A stretch of 64,000 nt of DNA from the NCBI RefSeq assembly GCF_000801315.1, contig NZ_CP010055.1, forward strand, positions 1-64,000. The letters run 5' to 3'. Of the stretch, positions 1 through 8,854 are shown piece after piece. The first letter of the stretch is position 1. Each line of letters begins with the position of its first letter. The position numbers and the translations under genes are program-made. Source of the stretch: Hymenobacter sp. DG25B. Lineage in GTDB: Bacteria; Bacteroidota; Bacteroidia; Cytophagales; Hymenobacteraceae. Below the pieces are notes generated by a model, which was given only the letters and a program-made list of their open reading frames with translations, was not told the origin of the DNA and ran no database searches.

Positions 1-959
1 ACATAGTGGCTGACCAGCCCATCGAGGAACTGGCGCACCTGACTTTTAAAGGTATCCGACTCGCTGGCCAGCTGCAGGAGCGTCTCGGCAAAGCCATGCT
101 TGTCGTTGACCTGCTTGCCGTTGAGGTGGCGCAGCAGCTTTGATGTCGTGGTTGCCGGCACGCACAACGCCACTCCGTCCTGCACCATGCGCATGACCAG
201 GCGTAGTAACCTGCGGGGAAGCTGGGCCCGCGGTCCACCAAATCCCCAGGGAAAGAGCGCGCCGGCCTTCGGGGGGCCTGAACGCGCACGCCCAGGTCGC
301 GCACATCCGCCATGGGCTCGGCTTCCACCGAGTAGCCCAGCTCGGTGAGCAGCTGCAAGAGCTCATCATAGCAGCCGTGCACGTCGCCGATGATATCGAA
401 GGGGCCGGTTTCGTGTTTGCGGTTGTTGTAGAGCGGGTCGCGCACCACGGCCTGCACCATATCAATTTCCTCGGGGCCGTGCAGGTGATAGAGGTGGCGG
501 AAGCCTTCCGCCTTCAGGGTTTTTCAGGCTGCGCCGCAGCTGCTGGCGCTGCTGGGGGATGACGTGGCGCCCCATATGCATCCGCTCTTCGCGGGCCCGT
601 TGCGGTCCTCGGCGACCCGGTCGGGCACATCCAGCACAATGGCGGTCGGCAGCACATGGTAGTCCCGGGCCAGCTGCACGAGCGTCTTGCGGGCCTCGGG
701 CTGCACGTTGGTGGCATCCACCACGGTGAGCAGGCCGCGCTTCAGGCGCAGCCCCACCAGGTAGTGCAGCAGGGCAAAGGCATCCGGCGTGGCGGACTGG
801 TCATTTTTCATCATCGGCCACCAGCTCCCGGCACTGGTCCGAAGAGACGATTTCGGAAGGGCGAAACAAGCGGCGGGCAAACGTACTTTTTCCCGCCCCG
901 GAGGTACCGATGAGCAGGACCAGGGAGAGTTCAGGGACTTTGAGGGTCGTCAGGGACAT
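1..959 (-). pseudogene. pnkp: Polynucleotide kinase-phosphatase Pnkp, frameshifted, partial
   Basis: This is the 5' half of the RNA end-healing enzyme of the bacterial Hen1/Pnkp repair system; it runs off the left edge. Read from ATG 959 it gives a kinase domain with Walker A GTSGAGKST, then NDQSAT and VVDATNVQPEAR blocks, then a metallophosphoesterase domain with DIIGDVHGCYDE, GDLVDRGP and a GNHD-type block. No single frame covers it. I count at least seven one-base changes, for example an extra A after GATGA near 815, an extra A near 524, and missing bases near 600 and 165. Conserved sequence resumes in the next frame each time, so sequencing error is as likely as true decay. It lies just downstream of hen1 in the usual hen1-pnkp order. 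The ligase-adenylyl part would lie beyond the window. Confidence 0.85.
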
Positions 960-1034
960 GGAACAAACAATAGCGGGCGGCTTGGAATAAAAGCAAACCG
1001 GGAATAGGCTTGAAATAGAACTGGCAATAGAAAA

Positions 1035-2476
1035 TTACCGCTCAAACACGGCTAACTGGGAGGGGGCACCCACGCCGGCCGCTTCCGGCCCCAGCGCTTC
1101 CACGCGTACCCGGTACCCGTTACGCTCGGCCACCCCGACGGCCCACTCGGTGAACTGCGCCTGCGTCCATTCAAAGCGGTGATCCGTGTGCCGGAACTGC
1201 CCGGCGGAGAGCGTTTCGTAGCGCTGGTTGTACTCCGCGTTGGGCGTGGTGACCAGTACCGCCCCGGGGCGGGCCCGGGCAAAGACCACCTGCTCAAAGG
1301 AGGCCAGCCGGCTTTCATCCAGGTGCTCGATCACCTCTACCACGGCCGCGGCATCGTAGCCGCTCAGGCGCGGGTCCTGGTAGAGCAGCGAGCCCTGCGT
1401 GAGGGTCAGCCGCTCGCGCTGGCGCGGGGGCATTTCCGCCACGTGCAGCCGGTCCTGGGCCCGCTGCAGTTCCCGGTGCGAGACGTCCATCCCCAGGATG
1501 TGCTCCACGTGCGGAATAGCTAATAGCCGGCGCACCAGCTTGCCCTCGCCGCAGCCCAAATCCAGGACGCGCTTAGAGCCCAGCGGGCGGATTTCCTCGG
1601 CTACCCGGTCCAGGCGCAAATCGTGCAGACTTTGCTTTTCCCGGGAAGCGGACGGTTCAGAGGGCATGAGCGCCTCGGCCCCAAGGTCTGTCCCGGTTTC
1701 CAGCGCGTCCATAGCTATGGTCTCGTCCAGGCTAGGCTCGTCACCTTCCAATAACCGCTCTAAAGTAGGATTTACGTACTGCGCCAGGTTGCGCAGATAG
1801 CGGCGGGTGATGAACTCCCGGTCCGGATGCTGGGGCAGCCAGGCCGCACCGCGGTGCAGCAGCTTTTCGGCCTCACTTTCATTGACCCAATAGTGCTTGT
1901 CGTTATCTAGCACCGGAATCAACACATACAGGTGGGAGAGCAGGTCGCGCAGGCGCAGGGCGGGATGGCGCAGACGCAGGGTGAAGTAGCGACTGTCACC
2001 CCACGCTGGCACGGTCGGATCCAGCACATGGGCTTCCGTGCTTACCTCGTAGCCCAGCGGGTAAACAGGCGCTGCAATTGCTCAGCGTTGGCGGCGGGCA
2101 TCACAGCCACCAGAGCTTCCAGGGGCAGCAATACCTCGGGCAGCTCGGGGCGGTCCTTGCAGGTGCCGTTCATGGCCGTGTTGAAGGCCTTGGACAGGGC
2201 CGTGCTCAGAAACGACGAGGCCACATACGGCCGGTCATTGACGTACTGCTCCAGGGCGAAGCCTTCCCCGGCCGGGCCGCGGTGATTGCGCACTAGGGCC
2301 ACGGGATCAATGTCCAGTAGTAAGGCTGCCGTGCAGCGTTCCGCCGTTGCCTCCGGGTAGAAGATGTGGGCCTTTCCGGCGGCAATCTCGATGGATTGGA
2401 GCCGGGCAGGATTCTTATGTAGCAGGTAGCCTAAATCAGTGGCCGGTTGGTGAGTCGTGGTAATGGTTAATAACAT
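1035..2476 (-). pseudogene. hen1: Hen1 3'-terminal RNA ribose 2'-O-methyltransferase, one frameshift
   Basis: Hen1 methylates the 2'-OH at the 3' end of a cleaved RNA before Pnkp seals it, which protects repaired tRNA from being cut again. The N-terminal domain (ATG 2476 to about 2045) carries LLHKNPARLQ and GEGFALEQYVNDRPYVASS. The C-terminal part has the SAM-binding motif VLDLGCGEGKLV and the metal-binding region EVIEHLDE followed by HTDHRFEW. The two parts are out of register by one base near 2066; restoring it gives a continuous protein through the linker GYEVSTEAH and PAWGDSRYF. Total length fits full-length bacterial Hen1 (about 470-480 residues). It sits between the thuA-like gene (9 bp upstream) and pnkp on the same strand. 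Family identity is secure; whether the gene is active depends on the reality of the frameshift. Confidence 0.88.
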
Positions 2477-2485
2477 CGAATAGCC

Positions 2486-3319
2486 CTAAAACGGAGCCCA
2501 GTCGCAGGCCCACGGCCGAAGATAGGGCTCCCACGGCGGCTCTTCTGTGTCTAGAACAGAAATTGCGTAGTCTTCGGGCAATTTCAGGGCCCCAGCACGT
2601 ACTGCAGGCCACCCAGCAAGTGGCGGCGAAACAGCGGTTCGGAGTAGCTTTCCTCCGTATGGCCCCGGCCGTATAGAATGCCCGCCCTCCATCATAGGCG
2701 TGGCACCATACAATGGGGTGGTCCGCTCCGTGGGTGCCGCCATTGTAAGTGGTCTCGTCTAAGGTCGCCAGCACCCGCAGGTCGGGGGCCAGGTCGCGGA
2801 AGTTGTACCACTCATCCGTGCGCTGCCAAAGGGCAGGCAAGAAATTGGTGGCCGGGTGGGCCGTATCGGTTACCCGCACCGTGGCGGACTGCACAGCCGG
2901 GTGGCTTTTAAAGTAGGCCCCACCAACCCTTGATACCAGGGCCAGTTATATTCCGTGTCGGCGGCTGCATGCACGCCCATAAAACCATGACCCTGGCGGA
3001 TGTATTGCTCCAGGGCTGCTTGCTGGGCAGCGTCGAGCACATCGCCGGTGGTGTTGAGGAAGACGACGGCATCGTAGCGTCGCAGCGTGTCGGCCACAAA
3101 GCGTGCGGCTTGCCGGGTGGTGTCCACACGCAGGCCGTGCTCGCGGCCCAGCTGCTGCAACGTCGCCAGGCCGGCGGGAATAGAAGTGTGATGGAATCCC
3201 TGGGTTTTATAGAACACGAGCACCGCTCGCCCCTGGGAGGGAGGCGAAGGAGTCGGAGAGCGGGAGCAGCCCAGCAACAGGGTGCCCATCAGCAGCCAGC
3301 AACGGAAAACAGAGTTCAT
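2486..3319 (-). pseudogene. ThuA-like (trehalose utilisation domain) lipoprotein, frameshifted
   Basis: A secreted protein of the ThuA/glutamine-amidotransferase-like fold, common in Bacteroidota and of uncertain substrate. ATG 3319 begins a lipoprotein signal peptide with lipobox LLLGC. The mature part has VLVFYKTQGFHHTSI, YDAVVFLNTTGDVL and GFMGVHAAADTEYNWPWY, all typical of the family. After about residue 145 three frameshifts occur, near 2925, 2668 and 2590. Each is explained by one missing G in a run of about five. With these repaired the protein continues through HPATNFLP, TDEWYNFRD, HPIVWCHAYDGGRAFYT and a C-terminal stretch ending at 2486. It is upstream of and co-directional with hen1, but a functional link to RNA repair is not expected. 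Confidence 0.8.
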
Positions 3320-3722
3320 GGCAGGAATAGAAATAACCGGTATGCTGCGTACGGTATAAGGCCGGTAGGGGCTGCCCAAATGCAAGCTAGACTGATTTGC
3401 AGCATGAGAAATGACGCCCCCAGCCGCCCGATATCGAGTGTCAAAAGAGAGCCAAGAGGGGGTTAGTTGCTTTTATAACGTTTATTAAACGGACGTTCAA
3501 TAGAGGTGAAGCAGAGGGGATAGGTTCTGATAAAACTTCCTGATTGCACTCCAACGAAGTAGTGCTATGCCCAAGCTTATTGTACCTCGTTTCACGATGC
3601 TGGTGGTCAACTTCCACCCCGACCACGATAGCCAAAATTCGTCGGAATCGAGTGGCAAATTCTCACTCAAACAAAGACAGTCCCGTAGAGGAGCTAGCTT
3701 AGCGCCCCCCTTATCTTGCCGA
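3320..3722. other. Intergenic region with a dispersed-repeat copy
   Basis: About 400 bases between the divergent thuA-like gene and the gene at 3723. It contains one copy of the dispersed repeat (3516-3540) and, near 3478-3494, a stretch resembling CGTTTATTAAACGGACG that recalls the resolution-site-like repeats at 63,037-63,131. I see no gene here. Confidence 0.5.
3516..3540 (+). repeat. Dispersed repeat, copy 1 (GATAGGTTCYGATAAARYTTCC type)
   Basis: The core GATAGGTTCTGATAAAACTT matches copies at 19155 and 20451 with a few changes, and is preceded by GGG as in the reverse complement of the copy at 20451. See the finding on this repeat family. Confidence 0.55.
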
Positions 3723-4282
3723 ATGAATCCGATCTATTCGCTGCTCAGCTTTTTGCTTTTCCCTTTACTGCTGTCTGCCCCTACTGTGTCCGATTGGATT
3801 ACGTATCCGTTAGATGAACGCGTGTCTGTTCAGTTTCCTAGTGAACCGGAAAAGGAATATCCGGATAAGGCGACACAACAGCCCCAGTTTTTCATGAGTA
3901 AGGATTCAGCTGGCCTGTATGTGGTAATGCGTTTTGATGTCAGTAGCACCGGGCGTGATCTGGAGAGTACGCTGGGCCGCAAGCTCTTCTATGCCAGCAT
4001 AATCGATGGGGCCTTACAGCAAGAGAAAGGCATCTTCCTCTCCCGCACCCCCTTTTCTACGCCCGGTGGGGCGGCGTCGAAGTGACGTACAAAGGCCGGC
4101 ACGAGGGCACCGGCAAACGGCAGGTGAAATGCGTTCGGTTTTTGCTCCTCGAGCAACACGTGTATAAGCTCAGTTTCATTTCGCAGGATCGTGCCGATCT
4201 ATCGGGGACCAGTGGCCAGGCACAGCGCCGACGGTTCTTTGACTCCCTGGTAGTCAAACCGCTTTCTGCTTCCGCCCACTAA
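3723..4282 (+). pseudogene. Hypothetical secreted protein, one frameshift
   Basis: I do not recognise this protein. ATG 3723 begins a clear signal peptide (LLSFLLFPLLLSAPTVS). The mature part is a soluble, beta-rich-looking protein (DWITYPLDERVSVQFPSEP, LYVVMRFDVSSTGRDLE) of the sort often found as small periplasmic proteins in Hymenobacter. Its first frame stops at 4085. The second frame continues directly with VTYKGRHEGTGKRQ to a stop at 4282. One missing G in the run at about 4070 explains the break (GGVEVTYKG would be restored). Intact length would be about 186 residues. Confidence 0.6.
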
Positions 4283-4392
4283 GCCATTTGCCCAGTAGCC
4301 GAGATTTCAAAGGACCAAAGCAGGAGCAGAATCCTGCGGCTTCCGTTACCGGATGGCGAGCCCTGTAGTTCTCATCACATCCTCTAGTGCGC

Positions 4393-4968
4393 ATGTCCGC
4401 TTGCCCCACGTTGACAGCCTTTATCGCGCAGCATCCGACCGCGACGATTACCCGTGCCCAGACCACTTATTTGGAACTGCAAACGGAAGAAGGCTCCTAC
4501 CGAATAAAATTTAAGGAGAAAGCCGAAGCGAAGCTCAAACCAGGTCATGGCGGGGCATTGGCTTGCTTTACGCAGCATCCACTGTTGCTCGTGCACAACG
4601 AGGAGACCGCAACGGTCTACCTGCATTCGAAGCCAAAGGACCCACAAGCCTTACGCGAAGAAATCCAACAGGCCATTACGGCTCTGTACCAAGGCTGGCG
4701 CGATTGGCGGAGCCATTTCTTTGGGTGGCGGTATGCAGGTGCAGAGCACTTGCTAGTCCGAAACCTGACGGAAGGGAGCGGCATGCTCCTAGAGCGGGCA
4801 CCGGCCTCCGTGGCTCAGGTAGTGTTGGCCGCCTGTGAGAAATATGGTGCCGCTACCACCGTATTTGGTTCCGCCGCGCCTGACCCTACGGTACCCGCAG
4901 TCTTCTGTCTACTCTGCCTGGGCTCGTCCTATGTCATCGCCAAAGGCTTTGAAGTAGCTGCTATGTAG
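4393..4968 (+). CDS. Hypothetical protein
   Basis: A protein of about 191 residues with no family I recognise. It has no signal peptide, a mixed composition, and a stretch QGWRDWRSHFFGW in the middle that looks amphipathic. An in-frame GTG at 4387 gives two extra residues; ATG 4393 is preferred. It follows the frameshifted gene at 3723 by about 110 bases in the same direction, so they may share a transcript. Codon use is like that of neighbouring genes, which supports it being real. Confidence 0.55.
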   Translation: MSACPTLTAFIAQHPTATITRAQTTYLELQTEEGSYRIKFKEKAEAKLKPGHGGALACFTQHPLLLVHNEETATVYLHSKPKDPQALREEIQQAITALYQGWRDWRSHFFGWRYAGAEHLLVRNLTEGSGMLLERAPASVAQVVLAACEKYGAATTVFGSAAPDPTVPAVFCLLCLGSSYVIAKGFEVAAM

Positions 4969-5100
4969 GAAAGGAAGGGGAATGCTTCGTTTTAATGTTG
5001 CCTCTCCAACGACACTAGCCAGCCCGCATCTGCCGGTCTGAGCACTCGGGCATAGCCGGCATGAAACACTCGTCTACCAGGTGTTAGCCGGCCGACTCAA

Positions 5101-5173
5101 CCGAGTGTCACATTTCTTAAACGCTCCTTGAAGAGCGGTGACAACCGAGTAGATAGATTCCGCGAACTTTTCC
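5101..5173 (+). repeat. Dispersed repeat, copy 2 (long form)
   Basis: This copy lies in the 318-base gap between the gene ending at 4968 and the gene at 5287; nothing else is visible in that gap. It has two linked parts. One is GTGTCACATTTCTTAAACGC, closing with GTGACA as an interrupted inverted repeat, and this is shared with 17272-17318. The other is CGAGTAGATAGATTCCG, shared with 19121-19176. It therefore joins the two sub-families of the repeat. Confidence 0.55.
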
Positions 5174-5286
5174 TTCTCAGCCCTTACGGGAGTAGCAAGC
5201 CGCACCGCTACTGCGGGCCCCAAGGGGATAAGACTCTACGGAAACAGCCTGATGGGACGTGAGCAGCGACCCGCCCGAGCGGGTCG

Positions 5287-5652
5287 TTATTCCCCTTTTT
5301 GCTCCAATGCCTGTCGGAAGAGCTGCTGGAGCCGAGCAGGGTCCTTCCACTCGGCCAGCTCCTGCGCCAGGGTCTGCACCTGCTGCTGGTAGGTGGCCGC
5401 CTCTTGGGTTTTCGCCCAGAGTTGGTCCTGCACCTGTTGGAGCTTCTCGCGTAGGGCATCTTCCCGCTCGACATACTCGCCCATCAGGTGCTCGGCTTCC
5501 ATGGCTAAGGGCTGCTCGCCGCGTGCCAGCAGTAAGTGCCGCGCATACTGGGCGACACTCACGGTAGCTAAATAGGCTTCGGCGTCCAGCAGTTCATATT
5601 CGGCCGGCGTCAATTTAATATTGAGTTGCTTGATGCGATCGACGTAGGGCAT
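5287..5652 (-). CDS. Ribbon-helix-helix / coiled-coil protein, plasmid or mobilisation type
   Basis: A 121-residue protein. The N-terminal 45 residues (IKQLNIKLTPAEYELLDAEA, then TVSVAQYARHLLL) have the look of a ribbon-helix-helix DNA-binding domain as in MobC-like or plasmid copy-control proteins. The rest is a charged, Gln-rich coiled coil (about residues 55-115). The start at 5652 is directly downstream of five GGGGGTACCCCC-type palindromes (5682-5824), which are plausible binding sites for this protein and so for self-control. No relaxase or replication gene is visible beside it, so it may be a remnant of a plasmid or integrated element. The function is inferred from architecture only. 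Confidence 0.6.
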   Translation of the reverse strand: MPYVDRIKQLNIKLTPAEYELLDAEAYLATVSVAQYARHLLLARGEQPLAMEAEHLMGEYVEREDALREKLQQVQDQLWAKTQEAATYQQQVQTLAQELAEWKDPARLQQLFRQALEQKGE

Positions 5653-5681
5653 ATATCAAATCAGATAGGCGAGTGAAAGGA

Positions 5682-5824
5682 GGGGGTACCCCTTTTCCCC
5701 CCCGGGGGTACCCCCAGCTAGTGCAGGGTGCTGGAGGGGGTACCCCCGAGGCAAACCGGAGCGAAAAACGAAAATTAGTCATTTTTTCGGCCCCATTTCG
5801 GGGGTACCCCCTGGGGGTACTCCC
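5682..5824. promoter_or_regulatory. Array of GGGGGTACCCCC palindromes
   Basis: Copies lie at 5682-5692 (one base short of perfect), 5704-5715, 5736-5747, 5800-5811 and 5813-5824 (one mismatch, GGGGGTACTCCC). Centre-to-centre distances are 22, 32, 64 and 13 bp; the first three are close to whole helical turns. The array begins 30 bp upstream of the ribbon-helix-helix gene start, so it should overlap that promoter. It could be an operator array or iteron-like origin/partition site. Confidence 0.7.
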
Positions 5825-5952
5825 TCTGAAAAGACATTGCAAAGCCACGTTTACGGGGAATAGAAACGTCTAAAAGGGCTTTCGCACGCACTTTTTACCC
5901 GTTTTCAGCGCTTTTCTACGGATAGCATACCCGTATGAGTAGGCGTCATGCG

Positions 5953-6117
5953 TTAAAATAGGTCCCAGTAAGCCATTTCCTGCTGATCTGCTAGCGAAAT
6001 AGCGAGGCCGTCAAAGCGGCAAGAGGAATTGGAGCGGCGCCAGCCGATTGTTCCCCTAGTATGAGGTTCTAGAAGCGAATAGCGGTTTGTCACGTTTATT
6101 GAATGCTCGCTTAACAT
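5953..6117 (-). CDS. Small hypothetical protein (54 residues)
   Basis: A short open frame from ATG 6117 to the stop at 5953, in a stretch otherwise empty of genes. The C-terminus RFDGLAISLADQQEMAYWDLF looks protein-like rather than random, and the frame has no rare-codon clusters. It may be the tail of a decayed gene or a genuine small protein. I see no family match. The region 5825-5952 shows nothing else. Confidence 0.3.
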   Translation of the reverse strand: MLSEHSINVTNRYSLLEPHTRGTIGWRRSNSSCRFDGLAISLADQQEMAYWDLF

Positions 6118-6166
6118 CTGTTACTTGTTCCCCCTATGGTGGTGAGAAGATGTCTTGCTTACTGAT

Positions 6167-6285
6167 TGAGCCCTTTAGGAGCCCATTGCAATGGCAAGAA
6201 ATGGCCTTAAAAACAGGGCCTTTGCATCGTATTGGCACTTGGGCTAAACCTGGCGTGTCCGAGGTGAGCCCTTTAGGAGCCCATT
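6167..6285. repeat. 21-bp direct repeat at the 3' end of the AlbA_2-type gene
   Basis: The sequence TGAGCCCTTTAGGAGCCCAT(T) occurs at 6167-6187 and again, identical, at 6265-6285. The second copy contains the last codons and stop of the minus-strand gene ending at 6273. The first copy is a detached duplicate 98 bp further on. This resembles a recombination scar or attachment-site duplication. Confidence 0.65.
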
Positions 6286-7426
6286 AATGTGTATTGAGTC
6301 CCGACTCCCGTTTTTCCGGTTTTTTGCAGGAAGCCGGCCTTTTCCAGCTCGCCCAGGTAGCGCGTGGCGGTGGGCTTGCTCACGCCTAGCTGCTGCTGCA
6401 CCAAAGTATTGGTAATGCTGCCGTGCTGCCCGGTGTAGAGCAGCACGGGAATCAGATCGGGGCGCACCCCTTGCTGCTGCCAGTAAGCAGCGGAGTACGC
6501 AGCGAAAGCTACCACGAAACCCGAAGCCTCGAAGTAAAAGCGCGGCGGCGGCAGGTGCGCCGCGCGGCACTCACTGAGCATCTTAATAGTGCCCCGCCCC
6601 CAGGATTCAATGTAGCCGGCTCGGAACAGGGTGTTGGCCACGTCCGGGTTAAAGGGCTTAGAGGGGTGCTTGCGTAGCAGGTTCTCCACCGTCCAGCTGT
6701 CGGGCAGGTGGCCCTCGTTCCAGAACTGCAGGTGGTGCTCATACACGCTGATCTGCACCGGCGTGCCACCACTGTAGTCTTTATGGGCTAGTGCATTGAG
6801 CAGTGCCTCGCGCAGGGCTGCGGCGGGAAACGGAGGCACTTCGATGCGGCTGGCCCCCTGATAGCGTACCTGGGCTTTGGTGTACTTCGTCTGCAGCAAA
6901 TCCAGCGTGCGCTCCACCTGCAGGAGTAGCGGACCATGTACCTCGTCCTGGTAGCGCAGATCGTCGTCGGTGGCAAAGAAGCCGATTTTCACGTAGGCAC
7001 CCGTTACAAACTTCTCGGGCATGGGGTGAAAGAGCAGCACGGCCGCCCGCTTCAGGTAGTCCCCTTCAATCAGGTTCAGATTATCTAGCAGGGCTTCATT
7101 GCTGTCGTGCAGCACCTGCGCATCTACGCGCCCGCTTTTGGCCGCGCGCTGGCGAAACAAGTCGAAGGCCTCGGCCGACAAATCGGCTACCGCGACGCTC
7201 GGCACCGGCACGCCGTCCCAGCGCTTGCCCTGCTTTTGCAGCAGTAACGCACTTAGCGCGGGGCCTTTGAGTTCCTGCTTGGTGCTACCGCTGCGGTAGT
7301 GGTACTGCCCGCGGTAGCTGATGGGGTAGGGGTAGGGCTCGACGACAATTTCCAGGTATTCCTGCCCATCTTCCTCCTGGCGGTTGACCTCCACCAGGAT
7401 GCCCATCAAATCACGCACTTGGCCAG
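6273..7426 (-). pseudogene. AlbA_2/ATP-binding type transcriptional regulator, 5'-truncated
   Basis: A protein of the divergent-AAA/AlbA_2 group (putative DNA-binding regulators with a C-terminal winged helix). The visible part starts inside the AlbA_2 domain at QVRDLMGILVEVN, continues through YPISYRGQYHYRSGSTKQEL, the conserved ALREALLNALAHKDY block and the GYIESWGRGTIKML block, and ends in a winged helix (SKPTATRYLGELEKAGFLQK). The first 70-80 residues normally found in the family are missing. Upstream in-frame codons extend to 7634 but only read another gene (STAS-like) in the wrong register, so they are not a real N-terminus. The junction lies at about 7425-7430, exactly at the STAS-like stop codon. 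Confidence 0.75.
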
Positions 7427-7852
7427 TTAGGCCTTTGCTTTTGCCTGCTGCGCCTCGTGTAGCCACGTTTGGGCTTCGGCCATAGTCGTGAAGGTGTGCA
7501 TCTGGAACTTGTTCTCCAGGCTGACGCGCATCACCTCCGAGGAATAGGCCGCCAGCGTATCCAGGCTGACAACCTGAGCAAAATGGGTCAGTCCCGCGGC
7601 CATGGCCCGTGGCGTCCAGCTGGTAGTGACCCACTCCAGGATTTCATCCCACAGGCCCACGGAATGGCGATTGTCGTTGAGCAGGTAGACGCACTGGTGC
7701 TGTTGCAGCAAGGCCAGACAGGCATTCGTGCCGGCCACCATGCCTACATAGGTGAGCTCCCCGATCCAATTATTGTATACCCAGTGGTTTATAGGATCAT
7801 ACTCAGAGGTCATGTAGACTACTCCGGCGCTATTGATGAGCTCAGTCCGCAT
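7427..7852 (-). CDS. STAS/SEC14-like domain protein
   Basis: A protein of 141 residues of a type very common in Hymenobacter: INHWVYNNWIGELTYVGMVAG, a central LLNDNRHSVGLWDEILEWV, and a C-terminal MAEAQTWLHEA helix. This fits the STAS/SpoIIAA-like fold. Its role is unknown; relatives are small cytosolic proteins without catalytic motifs. It ends immediately before the truncated AlbA_2-type gene, suggesting a deletion or insertion fused the two. ATG 7852 has no competing upstream start in frame. Confidence 0.65.
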   Translation of the reverse strand: MRTELINSAGVVYMTSEYDPINHWVYNNWIGELTYVGMVAGTNACLALLQQHQCVYLLNDNRHSVGLWDEILEWVTTSWTPRAMAAGLTHFAQVVSLDTLAAYSSEVMRVSLENKFQMHTFTTMAEAQTWLHEAQQAKAKA

Positions 7853-7906
7853 GGCTTAGGAAGGATTGACACCCTAATATAGCGGCTAAAGCGAAAGAAT
7901 ATAGAG

Positions 7907-8140
7907 TTACACTAATTGAATGATAGCCTCACTCCTAGAGGCTTGTGCTAACTCCTCCTCATAGGTAGCCAGGTGCCGGAGCAGGAGGAAAGTGAGGGCT
8001 GAAGCGATGACACAGAATACCTGCGAGCCAATGACCACCAGATTCTGCTGCAGAATATCCTCCGAACGGGAAGCAATGACATCTTCCTCCTCAGAGCCTC
8101 TGATGATATAGTCTTTATCGGCCGAAGCAGTCCGGTTGTT
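7907..8140 (-). pseudogene. Remnant of a small membrane protein
   Basis: One minus-strand frame reads SEEEDVIASRSEDILQQNLV, followed by a single hydrophobic segment (VVIGSQVFCVIASALTFLLL) and a charged tail ending at a stop at 7907. No ATG is available upstream because of a stop near 8145, so it is either the 3' end of a truncated gene or uses a non-standard start. No family is recognised. Confidence 0.3.
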
Positions 8141-8150
8141 TTTAATTTAA

Positions 8151-8774
8151 TCAAGGATTGAAATTCTCCGCCGTAACCTTAAGCAAATCCATATCCGGGA
8201 AACTGCCAAGCAACGAAAGTGCATGTTTGGTTAATTCCTGGGGAATACGCCCCGCGAGGTGTTTTAAACGGGCACCATTGTCAGGAAAAACATCGAAAAT
8301 GCCATAATCACCATTAGGCAGGCGGATAGCAAACCACGCAATAGTCTCTTCTTCTGCCATGGCCAAAGGCTGGGCATCTTTTAGAAATTGTACCACCTCC
8401 TGCTCGTGGCCCTCTTTCGCTTTAAAAGTGAGCAAAAGTCCTTTTGTATTAGGTTCAACTGGCGGTTGGGATGGTAGTTTGCTGGCAAGTATCTCTAATT
8501 TCTGGATATGCGGGGAGGTTTCAAATAATTCATCTGCTTTTTGCCGCAAGGCGCTGGCAACTGCCCCGTTAAGATGTGCATCACGGGATTCTTCATCAGG
8601 GAAAAAATCGACTATGCCATATTCAGACCGGCCAAAACGAACGGCAAACCAGGCTTTTGTTCCGGCCTCCTGCCGTACTAATGGAAGGGCAGAAGAAAGA
8701 AAATCTTCCACCTCGTCATCTTTGCCATGTTTCGCCTCTAAACGAACGAGTAATCCTTTTGTAGTCATAGTCAT
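8151..8774 (-). CDS. Tandem antibiotic-biosynthesis-monooxygenase (ABM)-fold protein
   Basis: A 207-residue cytosolic protein made of two copies of a ferredoxin-like ABM domain. Repeat 1 (about residues 5-98) contains KGLLVRLEAKHGKDDEVEDF and AWFAVRFGRSEYGIVDFFPD. Repeat 2 (about 108-205) has the matching KGLLLTFKAKEGHEQEVVQF and AWFAIRLPNGDYGIFDVFPD. The internal duplication is obvious. Such proteins are quinone- or heme-degrading-like enzymes, or simply dimer-like sensors; the substrate cannot be told. The gene and its upstream neighbour (TMEM175-like) are visibly more AT-rich than the rest of the window, suggesting recent acquisition. ATG at 8768 is an alternative start. Confidence 0.75.
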   Translation of the reverse strand: MTMTTKGLLVRLEAKHGKDDEVEDFLSSALPLVRQEAGTKAWFAVRFGRSEYGIVDFFPDEESRDAHLNGAVASALRQKADELFETSPHIQKLEILASKLPSQPPVEPNTKGLLLTFKAKEGHEQEVVQFLKDAQPLAMAEEETIAWFAIRLPNGDYGIFDVFPDNGARLKHLAGRIPQELTKHALSLLGSFPDMDLLKVTAENFNP

Positions 8775-8854
8775 GGTTCAATGAATTAATATAATTCTTT
8801 GAAATTCATCTATTTAAGTGTTAGAAATTAATAGGTTTCTATGCTTATCTATTC

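Noticed and set aside
3567..3722. An earlier start for the secreted protein at 3723
   Set aside because: Codons from 3567 lack the hydrophobic signal peptide at the N-terminus and lie beside the dispersed repeat; ATG 3723 gives a proper signal.
7427..7634. N-terminal extension of the AlbA_2-type protein
   Set aside because: These codons read the STAS-like gene in another register and match no AlbA_2 sequence.
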